Shown here piece after piece: positions 16,307 to 25,057 of a stretch of DNA of 64,000 nucleotides. Each line of letters begins with the position of its first letter. Position 1 is the first letter of the stretch. The DNA is taken from NCBI RefSeq assembly GCF_034931045.1, contig NZ_JAYGHH010000006.1, positions 115,062 through 179,061 of the forward strand, written 5' to 3'. The stretch is from Nodularia sp034931045. GTDB lineage: Bacteria > Cyanobacteriota > Cyanobacteriia > Cyanobacteriales > Nostocaceae. The notes beneath the pieces were generated by a model that was given only the letters and a program-made list of their open reading frames with translations, made no database searches and had not been told where the DNA came from. The position numbers and the translations under genes were made by a program.

Positions 16307-18202
16307 TCACCCCTGTGTCCTCACAGTCAAAACCTGCGGTGGAGTAGCATCAGGAGGATACAAAAAATCCACCTCAACTTGTCGCCTCTCTCCCCCTTGC
16401 ATTTCCAACCTCAGCAAAGGTTCACCAGTTTGTCCCCGTCGCTGTACCAAATGCACATAGCGAGTTCTTTCCACGCCATTATCATCGGTATAATGCACCC
16501 TCACCGTTCCCCGAAAAAATACCTGTTCCACCCGTGGCTGTAAAAACAGTAACCTATCACTTCCCCCTTCATCCTTCACAGGAGTTTGAATAGATACAGT
16601 TACAGTCCGGGTTTGGCTGCTAGAATTACGTAAAGGCAAACTGAGATTGTATTCTATCCCATAATTACTGTGAGCATAATAAGCCGTATCTACATAGCGT
16701 TTCAACATCGGCGCACTTTGAATTTGCCCAGTACTGAGTGTAACTAAATGTATAGTCGCCAAAGGATAAGAAAACGCCTGTCCTCGCTGCGGTATCGTCA
16801 AATCTGGTACATTAGAATTATCTGTAATTTGGGCTTGCCATTGCGTCCCTTGGGAGACACCAGCCACCCGACTAAATACTGTGGGTTCTCTGGGAGGATC
16901 GAGAGGCGTAGGAATAGCATCGCGCTTTCCTGCTAAACTGCCAGTATCCAGAAGTCTTTGCCATTGGGCTAAACTAGGCGGAGTATTGCCACTCTGAGAT
17001 AATTTTGCCATATAAAGGGGGCGATCGCTCTCCAATCTGATCATCGTACTGCGACCACTAGAAGAGGGAGAATGTACAGGAATCGGTAAATTTGCTAATA
17101 TTTGGCTTTTCCCTGGTTCTATTACCAATCTTTCCGGGAAATTAGCTTGTCTGATACCCCGCAAAACATCATTCATTGTGCGACTACCAGGGCCAGCGTA
17201 AACTGTACCTTGGGGATTATCTACCATATCCGGCAAACTGATAAACGGTGATTCTCTGGTAAGATAACTAGCAGCTTGTAATACTTGCAATGTTGCAGGT
17301 TCATTTCCAGGATTATGGACAATGATACCTTGGTAAACTGTGCGACTTTGAGATGGTGTTTCTGCCCTGACTATATGATGGGCGAACACATCAAATCTGC
17401 CTTGAAAAGAATAATTTAAATGTGCTTCCCGTGTTTGTTTCCCATCTGGGGGAAACGTTGATAGTAAAATGCCATCAGTTGTCACCAATTCGGGGCTATT
17501 ACTGTTAAAAGTGGGAATAAGATTCAGTTTTCCTGGTAAACGGCGCACCTCTTGGGGATGTACTTCTATTCCCGCAATATATTCTGGGGGGACAGTGTAG
17601 ATATTTAACGCCCGACACATTAAAGCTGCGACTTCTCCTCTAATAGCACTTTGCAGTGGTTTTAGCTGTTTAATGTCAGGATAATTAACAATAATACTAT
17701 TAATTGCCCCTTGAGCGATCGCACTTTGGGCATAGTTAGGAATTTGCGCCGCATCATCAAAATACTGTTGTAATATCTGCGCTGGGTTAAGTACAGAGTT
17801 ATAATTTTTCGCCCCAGCTAAGACACCGATAATTTGCGCCCTGGGAATTGCTTGATTCGGTTGAAAAATTTGCCCTGGATAACCAGCAAAAAACCCCTTT
17901 TTATAAGCCCTTGCAATAGCTTGATTTGCCCAATGATTAGGAGGTACATCTTTAAATATAATAGCTGGACGCTTTATTGGTGCATCGGGGAAAGCATTTA
18001 ACATTAATACAGCTGCTTCCGCGCGGGTGACGGTTGCATTGGGGCGAAAACTTCCATCGGGGTAGCCTGTAATTAATTTGCGTTCTCCTAATTGTTGAAG
18101 ACAATCTTTTCCCCAGTGATTTTGGGTGTCAGAAAAGGCGAGAGTGCGGGTGTGGCATAAGGTTAGAAGAAAAGTGAGTATTGCTAGGGTATATTTATTC
18201 AT
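16307..18202 (-). CDS. S-layer homology (SLH) protein with DUF3370
   Basis: A 631-residue exported protein. An N-terminal signal peptide (MNKYTLAILTFLLTL) is followed by three SLH repeats (HWGKDCLQQLGERKLITGYPDG is cut from the first) that bind cell-wall polymers. A large C-terminal domain of the DUF3370 type contains RTVYQGIIVHNPGNEPAT and TVYAGPGSRTMNDVLRG. Such proteins are envelope components of cyanobacteria. It does not belong functionally to the Dnd set, though it lies between phosphorothioation-linked genes. The ATG at 18202 is chosen, as the upstream extension is encoded by a dispersed repeat. Confidence 0.86.
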   Translation of the reverse strand: MNKYTLAILTFLLTLCHTRTLAFSDTQNHWGKDCLQQLGERKLITGYPDGSFRPNATVTRAEAAVLMLNAFPDAPIKRPAIIFKDVPPNHWANQAIARAYKKGFFAGYPGQIFQPNQAIPRAQIIGVLAGAKNYNSVLNPAQILQQYFDDAAQIPNYAQSAIAQGAINSIIVNYPDIKQLKPLQSAIRGEVAALMCRALNIYTVPPEYIAGIEVHPQEVRRLPGKLNLIPTFNSNSPELVTTDGILLSTFPPDGKQTREAHLNYSFQGRFDVFAHHIVRAETPSQSRTVYQGIIVHNPGNEPATLQVLQAASYLTRESPFISLPDMVDNPQGTVYAGPGSRTMNDVLRGIRQANFPERLVIEPGKSQILANLPIPVHSPSSSGRSTMIRLESDRPLYMAKLSQSGNTPPSLAQWQRLLDTGSLAGKRDAIPTPLDPPREPTVFSRVAGVSQGTQWQAQITDNSNVPDLTIPQRGQAFSYPLATIHLVTLSTGQIQSAPMLKRYVDTAYYAHSNYGIEYNLSLPLRNSSSQTRTVTVSIQTPVKDEGGSDRLLFLQPRVEQVFFRGTVRVHYTDDNGVERTRYVHLVQRRGQTGEPLLRLEMQGGERRQVEVDFLYPPDATPPQVLTVRTQG

Positions 18203-18251
18203 GATTGTCTCACGCAGAGGCGCAAAGGCGCAAAGAAGATAGAACAAGTAT

Positions 18252-18293
18252 TAATTACGAATTACGAATTACGAATTACGAATTACGAATTAC
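18252..18293. repeat. Heptamer array (ACGAATT) overlapping the end of a coding sequence
   Basis: Six or so ACGAATT units, the same as at 1048-1224. The array includes the stop codon and last residues (VIRNS) of the SMC-like ATPase gene on the minus strand, so the repeat encodes a piece of the protein. Confidence 0.93.
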
Positions 18294-20348
18294 TTCTATG
18301 ATTTCGGTATATTCAAATTCGTTGGGACTTTGCTTGACTAAGGCGTATCTTTGTCCTGCTAATTGGATATAATTTTGTTCACAATCTGGTTTTGAGGAAT
18401 AATAGGTAAGTACATATTCTCTACCTATTCTTTCTGTCATTTCTTCTTCTACTTCACCTCGCCATTGAGTTTTACTGGCTAAGACAATTAATTGATTAGC
18501 TAACTTGGGAATTGTTCCGGATATATGTCGTCGTGACATTTCATCTAAGCTACCAAAGGGGGAATCCATGACAATAGGAAATGTGCTACTGTCAGGAAGC
18601 ATCATCATTTTACGCTTTTGACTCCAGTCTCTCACTTTATCGATGATGCTGGCAATAAAGGATAAGCTGAGAATTTGATTTTCTCCGGTGGAAGCTGCAA
18701 CTGGTGCTTCTATTCCCGCCGTATGTTCTACTAAAGTTAATTCATATTTTTCGCTAATTTTGGGAATATATGGTTTGACTGAAAGCTGGTTAAATATTTC
18801 TTGGACTCGTTTTTCTAGTTGCAGACGAAATTGTTTTTCTTGCCGATTTTTAACTTCTGTCAATCTTTCAATTGCATCTTGTGTAGCATTAATGCGGCGC
18901 TGTGCTAAAATTTGTCTTTCTTCATTCAGTTTCTGCTTGGATATTTGTTTACCTAACGCATCAATTTCTGTTTTTAATTGGATGAGTTTTTGTTGGTTTG
19001 CACCTTGTTCTCGATTTAATTCATCAATTTTGCTGGAAATTTCATCTAAGCGTTTTTGTAAGCTGCTAATTTCTTCATTTGCGTCTTTTCGCAGTTTGTC
19101 TTGAAGGTTATCTAATTCACTCTCAACTTGAGATATGGTTTCTCTTAACTGTTCAATTCTGGCTTTTTCTCTATCAACTTCTTCCCAAAAAGCCGCAGCT
19201 TGTTTATCAATTTCATCTACTTGGACACCCATACGAATAGCGGTTTCTTCTACGGCGGAAGAACCAGCTTTATCTAGCCAAGTTCGGACATTTTCATGAT
19301 TATTAGTACCTGCACTTAAGTCTGCACCACAAATACAACGCTGAGTTTTTAATAATTCATTGACAAATTCTCGCGAAATTCCAGAGGTTAACTCACCTCG
19401 CTGTTTTAAGTCATCAATGATTTTCCGAAATTGTGATGTCGTCTCCCCCAATAACACTGTATAACCCCGTGCGGAAATAATTTTCTTCAGGGCTTCTTTA
19501 TTTTTTTTGAATGCTTCTTGGTTTTCGGCTTTCTGCAATTCTAAAGTTTGCCACCTATCTTCTATTTCTTTGGCTTTAACAAGTTCTAATAAACGGTTGC
19601 TTGTCTCTTTTTTAAAGGTTTGCTGATATTCTAACTCTTGTTTAATTTCTGTTTGACGGTTGGTGAGGCGTTCACTTTCTTGTTCTATCTTCTCTTGGTC
19701 TTTTAACAGTTTCTTAGTTTCGGCATTACCAATGGCTTTCAACTCATTCTCTAAAGTTTTTTTCGCTTCTCCTAAATGTCGGATAGAACGGTTAATTACT
19801 TCTACACCTAAAAAAATCTTAGTCGCTTCCGCAATTTCAGCTTTTTTATCAGAACGCACGATTTCTTCTATGCGTTCACCGTCAAAGAAAAAATATTGAT
19901 GTAAACTTGCTGGTAAAATCTGATTAATAATATCGTCTGGTTGTTGTTGTGGTATGTACCAGCTACCATCGTCTTCACCTACCCACATCCTTAACTCTGT
20001 TTTACTAGCTTCAAAGTCGCTGTCATTTTTATAAACCCGACAGGAACGTTTGACTTTGTAGCGTTTCCCTTCATGTTCCCAGCCAACTTCTACCCAACAT
20101 TCTACGGGTTGAACTTTTTGAGATTCAGCTATGGAACGTTTATTAACTAGCTGTTCTGCGGAGGCGAAAGCGGCACTAAATTTTTCATATAATACCCAAG
20201 TGAAGGCATTGAGTAAACTGGTTTTTCCAGAACCGTTATTACCATGAATAATTGTGGTGTTCAGGGTATCTCCCACGGCGAGAATGATTTCTGGGGTTGT
20301 GCCATAAAAAGAGCGAAAGTTGCACAGCTTAATTGAAGTTAGCTTCAT
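18276..20348 (-). CDS. SMC/DndD-like AAA ATPase, Dnd-island associated
   Basis: A 690-residue protein of the Rad50/SMC architecture. Walker A GNNGSGKT is at residues 36-43. Coiled coil fills about 190-540 and is interrupted near 340 by RCICGADL, a hinge-like cysteine pair. A signature STGENQILSLSF and Walker B IVMDSPFGSLDE are near the C-terminus. It resembles DndD distantly but is a separate paralogue with no DndC partner beside it. A role as the ATPase of a restriction or effector arm is inferred from position next to the helicase. The ATG overlaps the upstream small ORF as ATGA. Its last residues and stop come from the heptamer array. Confidence 0.82.
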   Translation of the reverse strand: MKLTSIKLCNFRSFYGTTPEIILAVGDTLNTTIIHGNNGSGKTSLLNAFTWVLYEKFSAAFASAEQLVNKRSIAESQKVQPVECWVEVGWEHEGKRYKVKRSCRVYKNDSDFEASKTELRMWVGEDDGSWYIPQQQPDDIINQILPASLHQYFFFDGERIEEIVRSDKKAEIAEATKIFLGVEVINRSIRHLGEAKKTLENELKAIGNAETKKLLKDQEKIEQESERLTNRQTEIKQELEYQQTFKKETSNRLLELVKAKEIEDRWQTLELQKAENQEAFKKNKEALKKIISARGYTVLLGETTSQFRKIIDDLKQRGELTSGISREFVNELLKTQRCICGADLSAGTNNHENVRTWLDKAGSSAVEETAIRMGVQVDEIDKQAAAFWEEVDREKARIEQLRETISQVESELDNLQDKLRKDANEEISSLQKRLDEISSKIDELNREQGANQQKLIQLKTEIDALGKQISKQKLNEERQILAQRRINATQDAIERLTEVKNRQEKQFRLQLEKRVQEIFNQLSVKPYIPKISEKYELTLVEHTAGIEAPVAASTGENQILSLSFIASIIDKVRDWSQKRKMMMLPDSSTFPIVMDSPFGSLDEMSRRHISGTIPKLANQLIVLASKTQWRGEVEEEMTERIGREYVLTYYSSKPDCEQNYIQLAGQRYALVKQSPNEFEYTEIIEVIRNS

Positions 20349-20588
20349 TGCACTTCTTCCTTGACAATATCTAATATCTCTTCGTTAATATGGCTATTGA
20401 TTTTTTTATCTAGTCTGCCTTTTTCCAATTTCCAAACTCGCTCAATAATCTGTCGCACTTCTGGCGACGCACTAGAAATTGGTTCCTGCACATCGTCAAT
20501 ATTTGTCTCTGGGAGCATTTGGCGGCTTCTAAATAGGTTTTCTTTATATTTTAGCTGCTAGAAGTCCTGCTTTGACTCTTCTGTTCAT
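20345..20588 (-). pseudogene. Small ORF with an apparent frameshift, coupled to the ATPase gene
   Basis: A 57-codon ORF (20345-20518, starting MLPETNIDDVQEPIS, ending IVKEEVQ) ends in an ATGA overlap with the ATPase start. Its frame remains open upstream of that ATG as YKENLFRSRQ. A 14-codon ORF (20544-20588, MNRRVKAGLLAAKI) in the adjacent frame abuts it at an A-rich run, GCTAAAATATAAAG. Removing one A would give a continuous protein of about 81 residues. I see no known domain; the C-terminal half is charged and helical. It could be a decayed gene, a sequencing error, a recoded gene or just the shorter ORF. Low certainty about which, moderate that coding sequence is present. Confidence 0.5.
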
Positions 20589-20807
20589 CTTTAACTCTGT
20601 GATAGTGGGAATTTTTGCAATTTATTGGGCAAAAAAGAATGCTTGATTTTGTATATTGGTTGTGGTAGAGTAAGATAGATTTACATTATAATTGGATGTA
20701 AGCTAAATTTTTAGAGCAAGCAACATCCCATTATGATCAATTTCAATATTATTGTCCCACACTTTCTGCTATTTACTACAAATTTAAAAAAATTTTTTGT
20801 GAAAGAG

Positions 20808-20839
20808 GAACGAACCGCAGAGGCGCAGAGAACACAGAG
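20808..20839. repeat. Dispersed repeat (CGCAGAGGCGCAGAG type)
   Basis: GAACGAACCGCAGAGGCGCA and its continuation are one member of a dispersed repeat also seen near 15648-15678 (inverted), 16281-16305 and 18212-18236. It lies between the helicase and the small ORF. Confidence 0.65.
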
Positions 20840-20873
20840 TTATGAGAGTTGGAGTTTTTTTGCAAGTCCTGAA

Positions 20874-22349
20874 TTAAATATCTAATAATCCGTAACGTTT
20901 TTGTAAGTTTAGTAGTTTCATTCTAGCTTCGCCGGCGTTATCGGCTAGGTCGGCAAATTCAACGAAGCGGCGGAGTTCTTTTTTTAAGAGGTTGCGTTCT
21001 ATTTCTATGGTTTCTCGGTCTAGGTCTGGTGGTAAAACTACCATATCGAATATGGTGGCGCGTTCTTTACCAATGTGAGGACGTAATACTCTCCCCCGGC
21101 GCTGTATGAATTGGCGCGGGTTTCCAGAACTTGATAATATTACGGCTGTTTGAATTGCTGGTATATCAACGCCTTCGTCTAAACAGCGTATTGCTACTAA
21201 ACCTTGTAATTCTCCACTTTCAAATTGACGGCGTAAGGTTTCCCGTTCTTTGAGGGAAGTGTGGGCGGTGTATGTGCTGACTCTATATCCTAAGTCTACA
21301 CCGAGAATTTTGGCAACGGCTTTGAGTTGACGCAAGGATGAACGTTGTCCGGTTTCTTGGGAACCATCGCTACAATAAAATAGTGTGTGGGTGCTTTCTC
21401 TCCGAGTCGTCATTAATTCTTGCAAAGCGATTAGTTTATTTTCTGCTGTGCCAATTAATCTGGCGCGTTGCATTAATAATGGTTTTAAGTCTTCGTTGTC
21501 TTCAAAGTTTCCCCCTTGGCTATTTTCTCGTTCTCTATATAATAGCGATCGCCCAATCTTTTTTGTTAACTTTAAATAAGCTATACTTTCCGCTTCTGTC
21601 AGTTCTACGAGTATGGGATAATACAAATAATGTACCAACGCCCCTTGAGCGATCGCGTCCTTTAAGTTAAACTCTGGTTGTAGCACTGAACCAAAGTAAT
21701 CAAATAACGATTGCGTGCCATAGTCATCAAAATACCTTTCTGGTGTCGCCGATAAAGCCAGTCGTAACCCCACCCGACGCGGTAAATTTTCTTCTAACTT
21801 CGGTGCGCCTAAATTATGCGCCTCATCACCAATAATTAAAGTTTTGGGGGGAAAATACTTTAGTTGAGACTGAAAACCATCACCAATTAATGTCGAGTTG
21901 GTAGTAATTACTGTGACAAAGTTTTGCGAACCGGAACGCAGATTATAAAGTTGGGTAGATAGTTGACTCTGCCAAGTGCGTAAATTCTCAAAAGCTAAAA
22001 TAGGCTGTAAATTAAACTTCTCACATTCTCGCGCCCATTGGATGACAAGATGACGATAAGGACACACCACTAATAACACTTGTAAATTAATTTGCTGGTA
22101 TAATTCACAAGCGATCGCTAGAGCTGTAATAGTCTTACCACTACCAGTAGCCATTTTCAGCGTCCCTCTGCCATTGTTAGCAAACCAGCTAGTAATAGCC
22201 TGTCGCTGATATGGACGTAATTGCAGAGATACAGGCAAAATTGGACAACCTGGTAATGGCTGACGAGTTTGATAACTCCCCTGACGTTCCCTCACAAATG
22301 GAACTTTCAGCCTAAAAGTAGATTTTTCCTGCACTAAATAATTAGTCAT
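20874..22349 (-). CDS. Phosphorothioation-system restriction-type superfamily 2 helicase
   Basis: A 491-residue DEAH-type helicase. Motif I ATGSGKT is at about 67-73, motif II DEAH near 175-178, SATPE follows as motif III, and motif VI QRRGRVLR lies in the second RecA-like domain. It resembles the helicase family described as the restriction enzyme of DNA phosphorothioation systems, and its context fits. There is no fused nuclease domain visible, so cleavage would need a partner, perhaps the SMC-like ATPase. The ATG sits inside a heptamer repeat, which encodes the first residues MTNY. Family name is from recognition, function from inference. Confidence 0.82.
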   Translation of the reverse strand: MTNYLVQEKSTFRLKVPFVRERQGSYQTRQPLPGCPILPVSLQLRPYQRQAITSWFANNGRGTLKMATGSGKTITALAIACELYQQINLQVLLVVCPYRHLVIQWARECEKFNLQPILAFENLRTWQSQLSTQLYNLRSGSQNFVTVITTNSTLIGDGFQSQLKYFPPKTLIIGDEAHNLGAPKLEENLPRRVGLRLALSATPERYFDDYGTQSLFDYFGSVLQPEFNLKDAIAQGALVHYLYYPILVELTEAESIAYLKLTKKIGRSLLYRERENSQGGNFEDNEDLKPLLMQRARLIGTAENKLIALQELMTTRRESTHTLFYCSDGSQETGQRSSLRQLKAVAKILGVDLGYRVSTYTAHTSLKERETLRRQFESGELQGLVAIRCLDEGVDIPAIQTAVILSSSGNPRQFIQRRGRVLRPHIGKERATIFDMVVLPPDLDRETIEIERNLLKKELRRFVEFADLADNAGEARMKLLNLQKRYGLLDI

Positions 22350-22395
22350 TGGTCATTAGTAATTAGTCATTAGTCATTGGGAAGTTACCGTCTTC
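22342..22395. repeat. Heptamer array (TCATTAG/TCATTGG) at the helicase start, with a repeated flank
   Basis: Units of TCATTAG and TCATTGG span 22342-22380 and include the helicase start codon on the minus strand. The array ends in GGGAAGTTACCGTCTTC, the same flank that follows the TCATTGG array at 62348-62401. Confidence 0.85.
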
Positions 22396-22443
22396 CTCTA
22401 CACCCCCACTTTTTTCCCCGGACTCCCCATTCCCCACTCCCAT

Positions 22444-23046
22444 TTAATAACCGCGCCAAACTCCCACCAGAGAACCCTGCACCTGCACTTGTGTAGCGAG
22501 TACCTCAATGGGTTTATATTTAGAATTCGCAGGCTTGAGAGTCACGCGATCGCCTTGGCGATAAAAACGTTTTAAAGTAGTACCATAGCCATCCACTCTC
22601 GCAGCGACGATAGTACCATTTTTTAACTGATCTGGTTCTAACACTGGATGCAGAAATACCAAATCGCCATCAGCAATTAAATCTTCAATCATGCTATCGC
22701 CAGCTACCCTTAAGCCATAGCTTTGGGGAGGTAAAGAAATATTAGAAAAGTCTAAATGGTCTATAGCATCTGTAAAAGGTTCAATTAAACCACCAGCCGC
22801 AATTGTGCCTAAAATGGGAATACCTTGTTTAACATGATGCAAAATCCGAATCGTTCTCGCCTTACCTTCATTCCAGTCTATATAACCTTTAGTACGTAAA
22901 TGCTCTAAACGACTTTGAATCGGTGCAGGTGATTTCAGCTTCATTGCTTCCATCATTTGCCGAATGGAAGGAGAATACTGATGAGTTTTGATATATTCTA
23001 CCAACCAATCGTATAATTCTTGTTGAGCTTCTGTGAGACGTTCCAT
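22444..23046 (-). CDS. lexA: LexA-family repressor
   Basis: A 200-residue LexA. The winged helix-turn-helix is at residues 1-65 (YSPSIRQMMEAMKLKSPAPI). The self-cleavage site Ala84-Gly85 lies in TIAAGG. The catalytic serine is in AGDSMIEDLI (118), and the lysine in TTLKRFY (159). All three elements needed for autoproteolysis are intact, whereas some cyanobacterial LexA proteins have lost them. I start at the internal ATG beginning MERLT, which fits the family. A close match to the cyanobacterial LexA box lies 33 bp upstream, consistent with autoregulation. It is probably core, not part of the Dnd island. Confidence 0.93.
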   Translation of the reverse strand: MERLTEAQQELYDWLVEYIKTHQYSPSIRQMMEAMKLKSPAPIQSRLEHLRTKGYIDWNEGKARTIRILHHVKQGIPILGTIAAGGLIEPFTDAIDHLDFSNISLPPQSYGLRVAGDSMIEDLIADGDLVFLHPVLEPDQLKNGTIVAARVDGYGTTLKRFYRQGDRVTLKPANSKYKPIEVLATQVQVQGSLVGVWRGY

Positions 23047-23078
23047 AAATTTATTGGGAATTAAATACAAATGTCTTT

Positions 23079-23092
23079 AGAACATTAGTACT
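23079..23092 (-). promoter_or_regulatory. LexA box upstream of lexA
   Basis: The minus strand reads AGTACTAATGTTCT, which fits every position of the cyanobacterial LexA consensus RGTACNNNDGTWCB known from Anabaena. It is 33 bp upstream of the lexA ATG, a normal place for autoregulation. Confidence 0.8.
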
Positions 23093-23177
23093 ACAAAAAA
23101 TCCCAGATAACAAGATAAAAGTAAAAATATGAAAGGCAAAAGCAAGACAAATCTCTTTACTTCTGCCCGATAAATTT

Positions 23178-24098
23178 TTACTCTGCGCCTAAAACACTGG
23201 CCAGTAAAGCTTTTTGGGCGTGTAAACGATTTTCGGCTTGATCCCAAACTCGTGACTGAGAACCTTCTAAAACTACTTCGGTAATTTCTTCACCACGATG
23301 GGCTGGTAAGCAGTGTAAAACAATTGCCTCTGGGTCTGCAAGACTTAGTAACTCTTCGGAAATTTGGTAAGGCTGGAAAATTGGCAAGCGATTATCAGCT
23401 TCAGTTTCTTGCCCCATACTAGCCCAAACATCACTATAAAGCACATTAGAACCCTTGACTGCTAATTCTGGGTCATGAGTCAGCATCACTTCAGTTTGAT
23501 CACCTGCAATCGCTCTTGCTTGTTCTACAATACTCAAATCAGGTTCATATCCTTTAGGGGTAGCAACTCTCACATTCATTCGGGCCAAAGCACAACCCAG
23601 CATCAGAGAATTGGCGACATTATTGCCATCACCAACGTAGGTCAAAGTTAAGCCAGAGATATCACCAAAGCATTCTTGAATTGTCAATAAATCAGCTAAT
23701 ATCTGACAAGGATGTTCTAAATCGGTCAGCGCATTAATTACCGGAATTTTGGCATAACTAGCAAAAGTTTCCAAATCTTGCTGTGCAAATGTACGAATTG
23801 CCAAAACATCCAAATATCGGTCTAAGACCCGTGCGGTATCCTGTAAAGGTTCGCCACGACTAACTTGAGTGACATTAGGGTTAAGATCAATTACCTGTCC
23901 ACCCAATTGGTACATTGCTACTGTAAAACTGACTCGTGTGCGAGTTGAAGCTTTAGAGAACAACAAACCCAACACCTTATTGCAATGCAATTTCAACTTT
24001 TGTGATTTCAGTTGGGTTGCGAGTTGCAGGAGTTCTTGAAGTTCCTGGGGACTGAAGTCCGCTAGACTTAATAAATCTCGTCCTATCAAAGCTGCCAT
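23178..24098 (-). CDS. argF: Ornithine carbamoyltransferase
   Basis: A 306-residue enzyme that makes citrulline from ornithine and carbamoyl phosphate in arginine synthesis. The carbamoyl phosphate site STRTRVSF, the HPCQ motif (EHPCQILADL) and the ornithine-binding HCLPAHRGEE are intact. The ATG beginning MAALIGRDLLSL is chosen, as the upstream TTG-initiated extension of 19 residues is not typical. Arginine genes argB and speA are elsewhere in the window but not in an operon with it. Cytosolic. Confidence 0.95.
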   Translation of the reverse strand: MAALIGRDLLSLADFSPQELQELLQLATQLKSQKLKLHCNKVLGLLFSKASTRTRVSFTVAMYQLGGQVIDLNPNVTQVSRGEPLQDTARVLDRYLDVLAIRTFAQQDLETFASYAKIPVINALTDLEHPCQILADLLTIQECFGDISGLTLTYVGDGNNVANSLMLGCALARMNVRVATPKGYEPDLSIVEQARAIAGDQTEVMLTHDPELAVKGSNVLYSDVWASMGQETEADNRLPIFQPYQISEELLSLADPEAIVLHCLPAHRGEEITEVVLEGSQSRVWDQAENRLHAQKALLASVLGAE

Positions 24099-24292
24099 GC
24101 TTCCGATTTGTAAAGAACAATCATCGATTTCTGTTCCTTGACTTAGCTGGGTCAAAAAAAAGTACAGTTTTAAACCAGTACCATATATTTTTGCATCTAG
24201 TCCAGTATTTGGATTAATTATTTTTGGCTATGAATATTAATTTACCAAGTTTACTCGGTAACGATATGAATAAAATTTTTTGCCCTTGACTA

Positions 24293-24320
24293 TAGACAAC
24301 CAGATTATATATGCTAAAAT
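24293..24320 (+). promoter_or_regulatory. Putative sigma-70-type promoter of the tRNA gene
   Basis: TAGACA (24293-24298), 16 bp, then TAAAAT (24315-24320) with an upstream TG. It would start transcription about 33 bp before the tRNA. Prediction only. Confidence 0.4.
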
Positions 24321-24359
24321 AGGAAGTCGGTTAACGCGTTGAAAGCAGTAACCATACCC

Positions 24360-24431
24360 GCCAGCATAGCACAGTGGTAGTGCATCCGACTTGTAATCGG
24401 AAGGTCGTCGGTTCAAATCCGACTGCTGGCT
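24360..24431 (+). tRNA. trnT-UGU: tRNA-Thr (anticodon UGU)
   Basis: A complete cloverleaf of 72 nt. The acceptor stem GCCAGCA pairs with TGCTGGC, the anticodon loop CTTGTAA holds TGT, and the T arm contains GGTTCAAATCC. Discriminator base T; CCA is not encoded. It reads ACA codons. No integrase or attachment-like duplication of its 3' end is seen nearby. Confidence 0.95.
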
Positions 24432-25057
24432 TTTGACAAATAATTAGTTAATGTACACCAAATTTCTTTGCTTCCGGTAAGTATAAGCTATTTATGCTGT
24501 CCTGGAGTGAGAAAGAGCGATCGCTTCGCCATTGCTTTCTCTAGTAGAATTTGACAGGGAAAGTACGCGCATCCTTTAAGTGAACTCTCTTTACCGAGGG
24601 CGTATTGGTATAAGCTCGAAAATCATTCCACTGGGAGAAGAATAATTATGGTTACTAAATCAACAGGTTTAAATAACTCAAAATAATACTAACTTAATTC
24701 ACAAAGCTGACGGTGAGATTAAGAAAGGACAAAAATAAAGAATTTTTATTCAGCCTTCCGACAGTGGAGAAATGAAGTTAAAACATATTATTTTGGAAGT
24801 CGCGCCAAATAGATAAATAGGTTGGTGAAGTATTATTCCCTTAGCTGGATTATTTACAGGTGAGCTTATTTTTATTATTCAAATATTAAATAAAAATCTT
24901 GTGTAGTTCATTCACAGGTCAATTTTTTCTGGTTTATTGATTCCCTCAATAAAAAATAACGAAATCCAGATAATGCAAAAGGTTTTAAATCAATGAATCA
25001 GGCGTTAAAAATCCCAACAGAAAATATTACGTAGTTGATTCAAATAGGAACTATTGC
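24432..25057 (+). other. Intergenic region after tRNA-Thr; no clear gene
   Basis: A 626-bp stretch without a convincing gene. It holds one HIP1 site and a 12-codon ORF at 24648-24686 (MVTKSTGLNNSK) with a strong ribosome-binding site GGGAGAAG, followed by short open fragments in changing frames. This may be a decayed gene start. The last 150 bp are AT-rich and likely carry the promoter of the MFS gene. Confidence 0.5.

Noticed and set aside
24360..25057. tRNA-Thr as an integration site for a genomic island
   Set aside because: No integrase gene and no repeat of the tRNA 3' end were found in the window.
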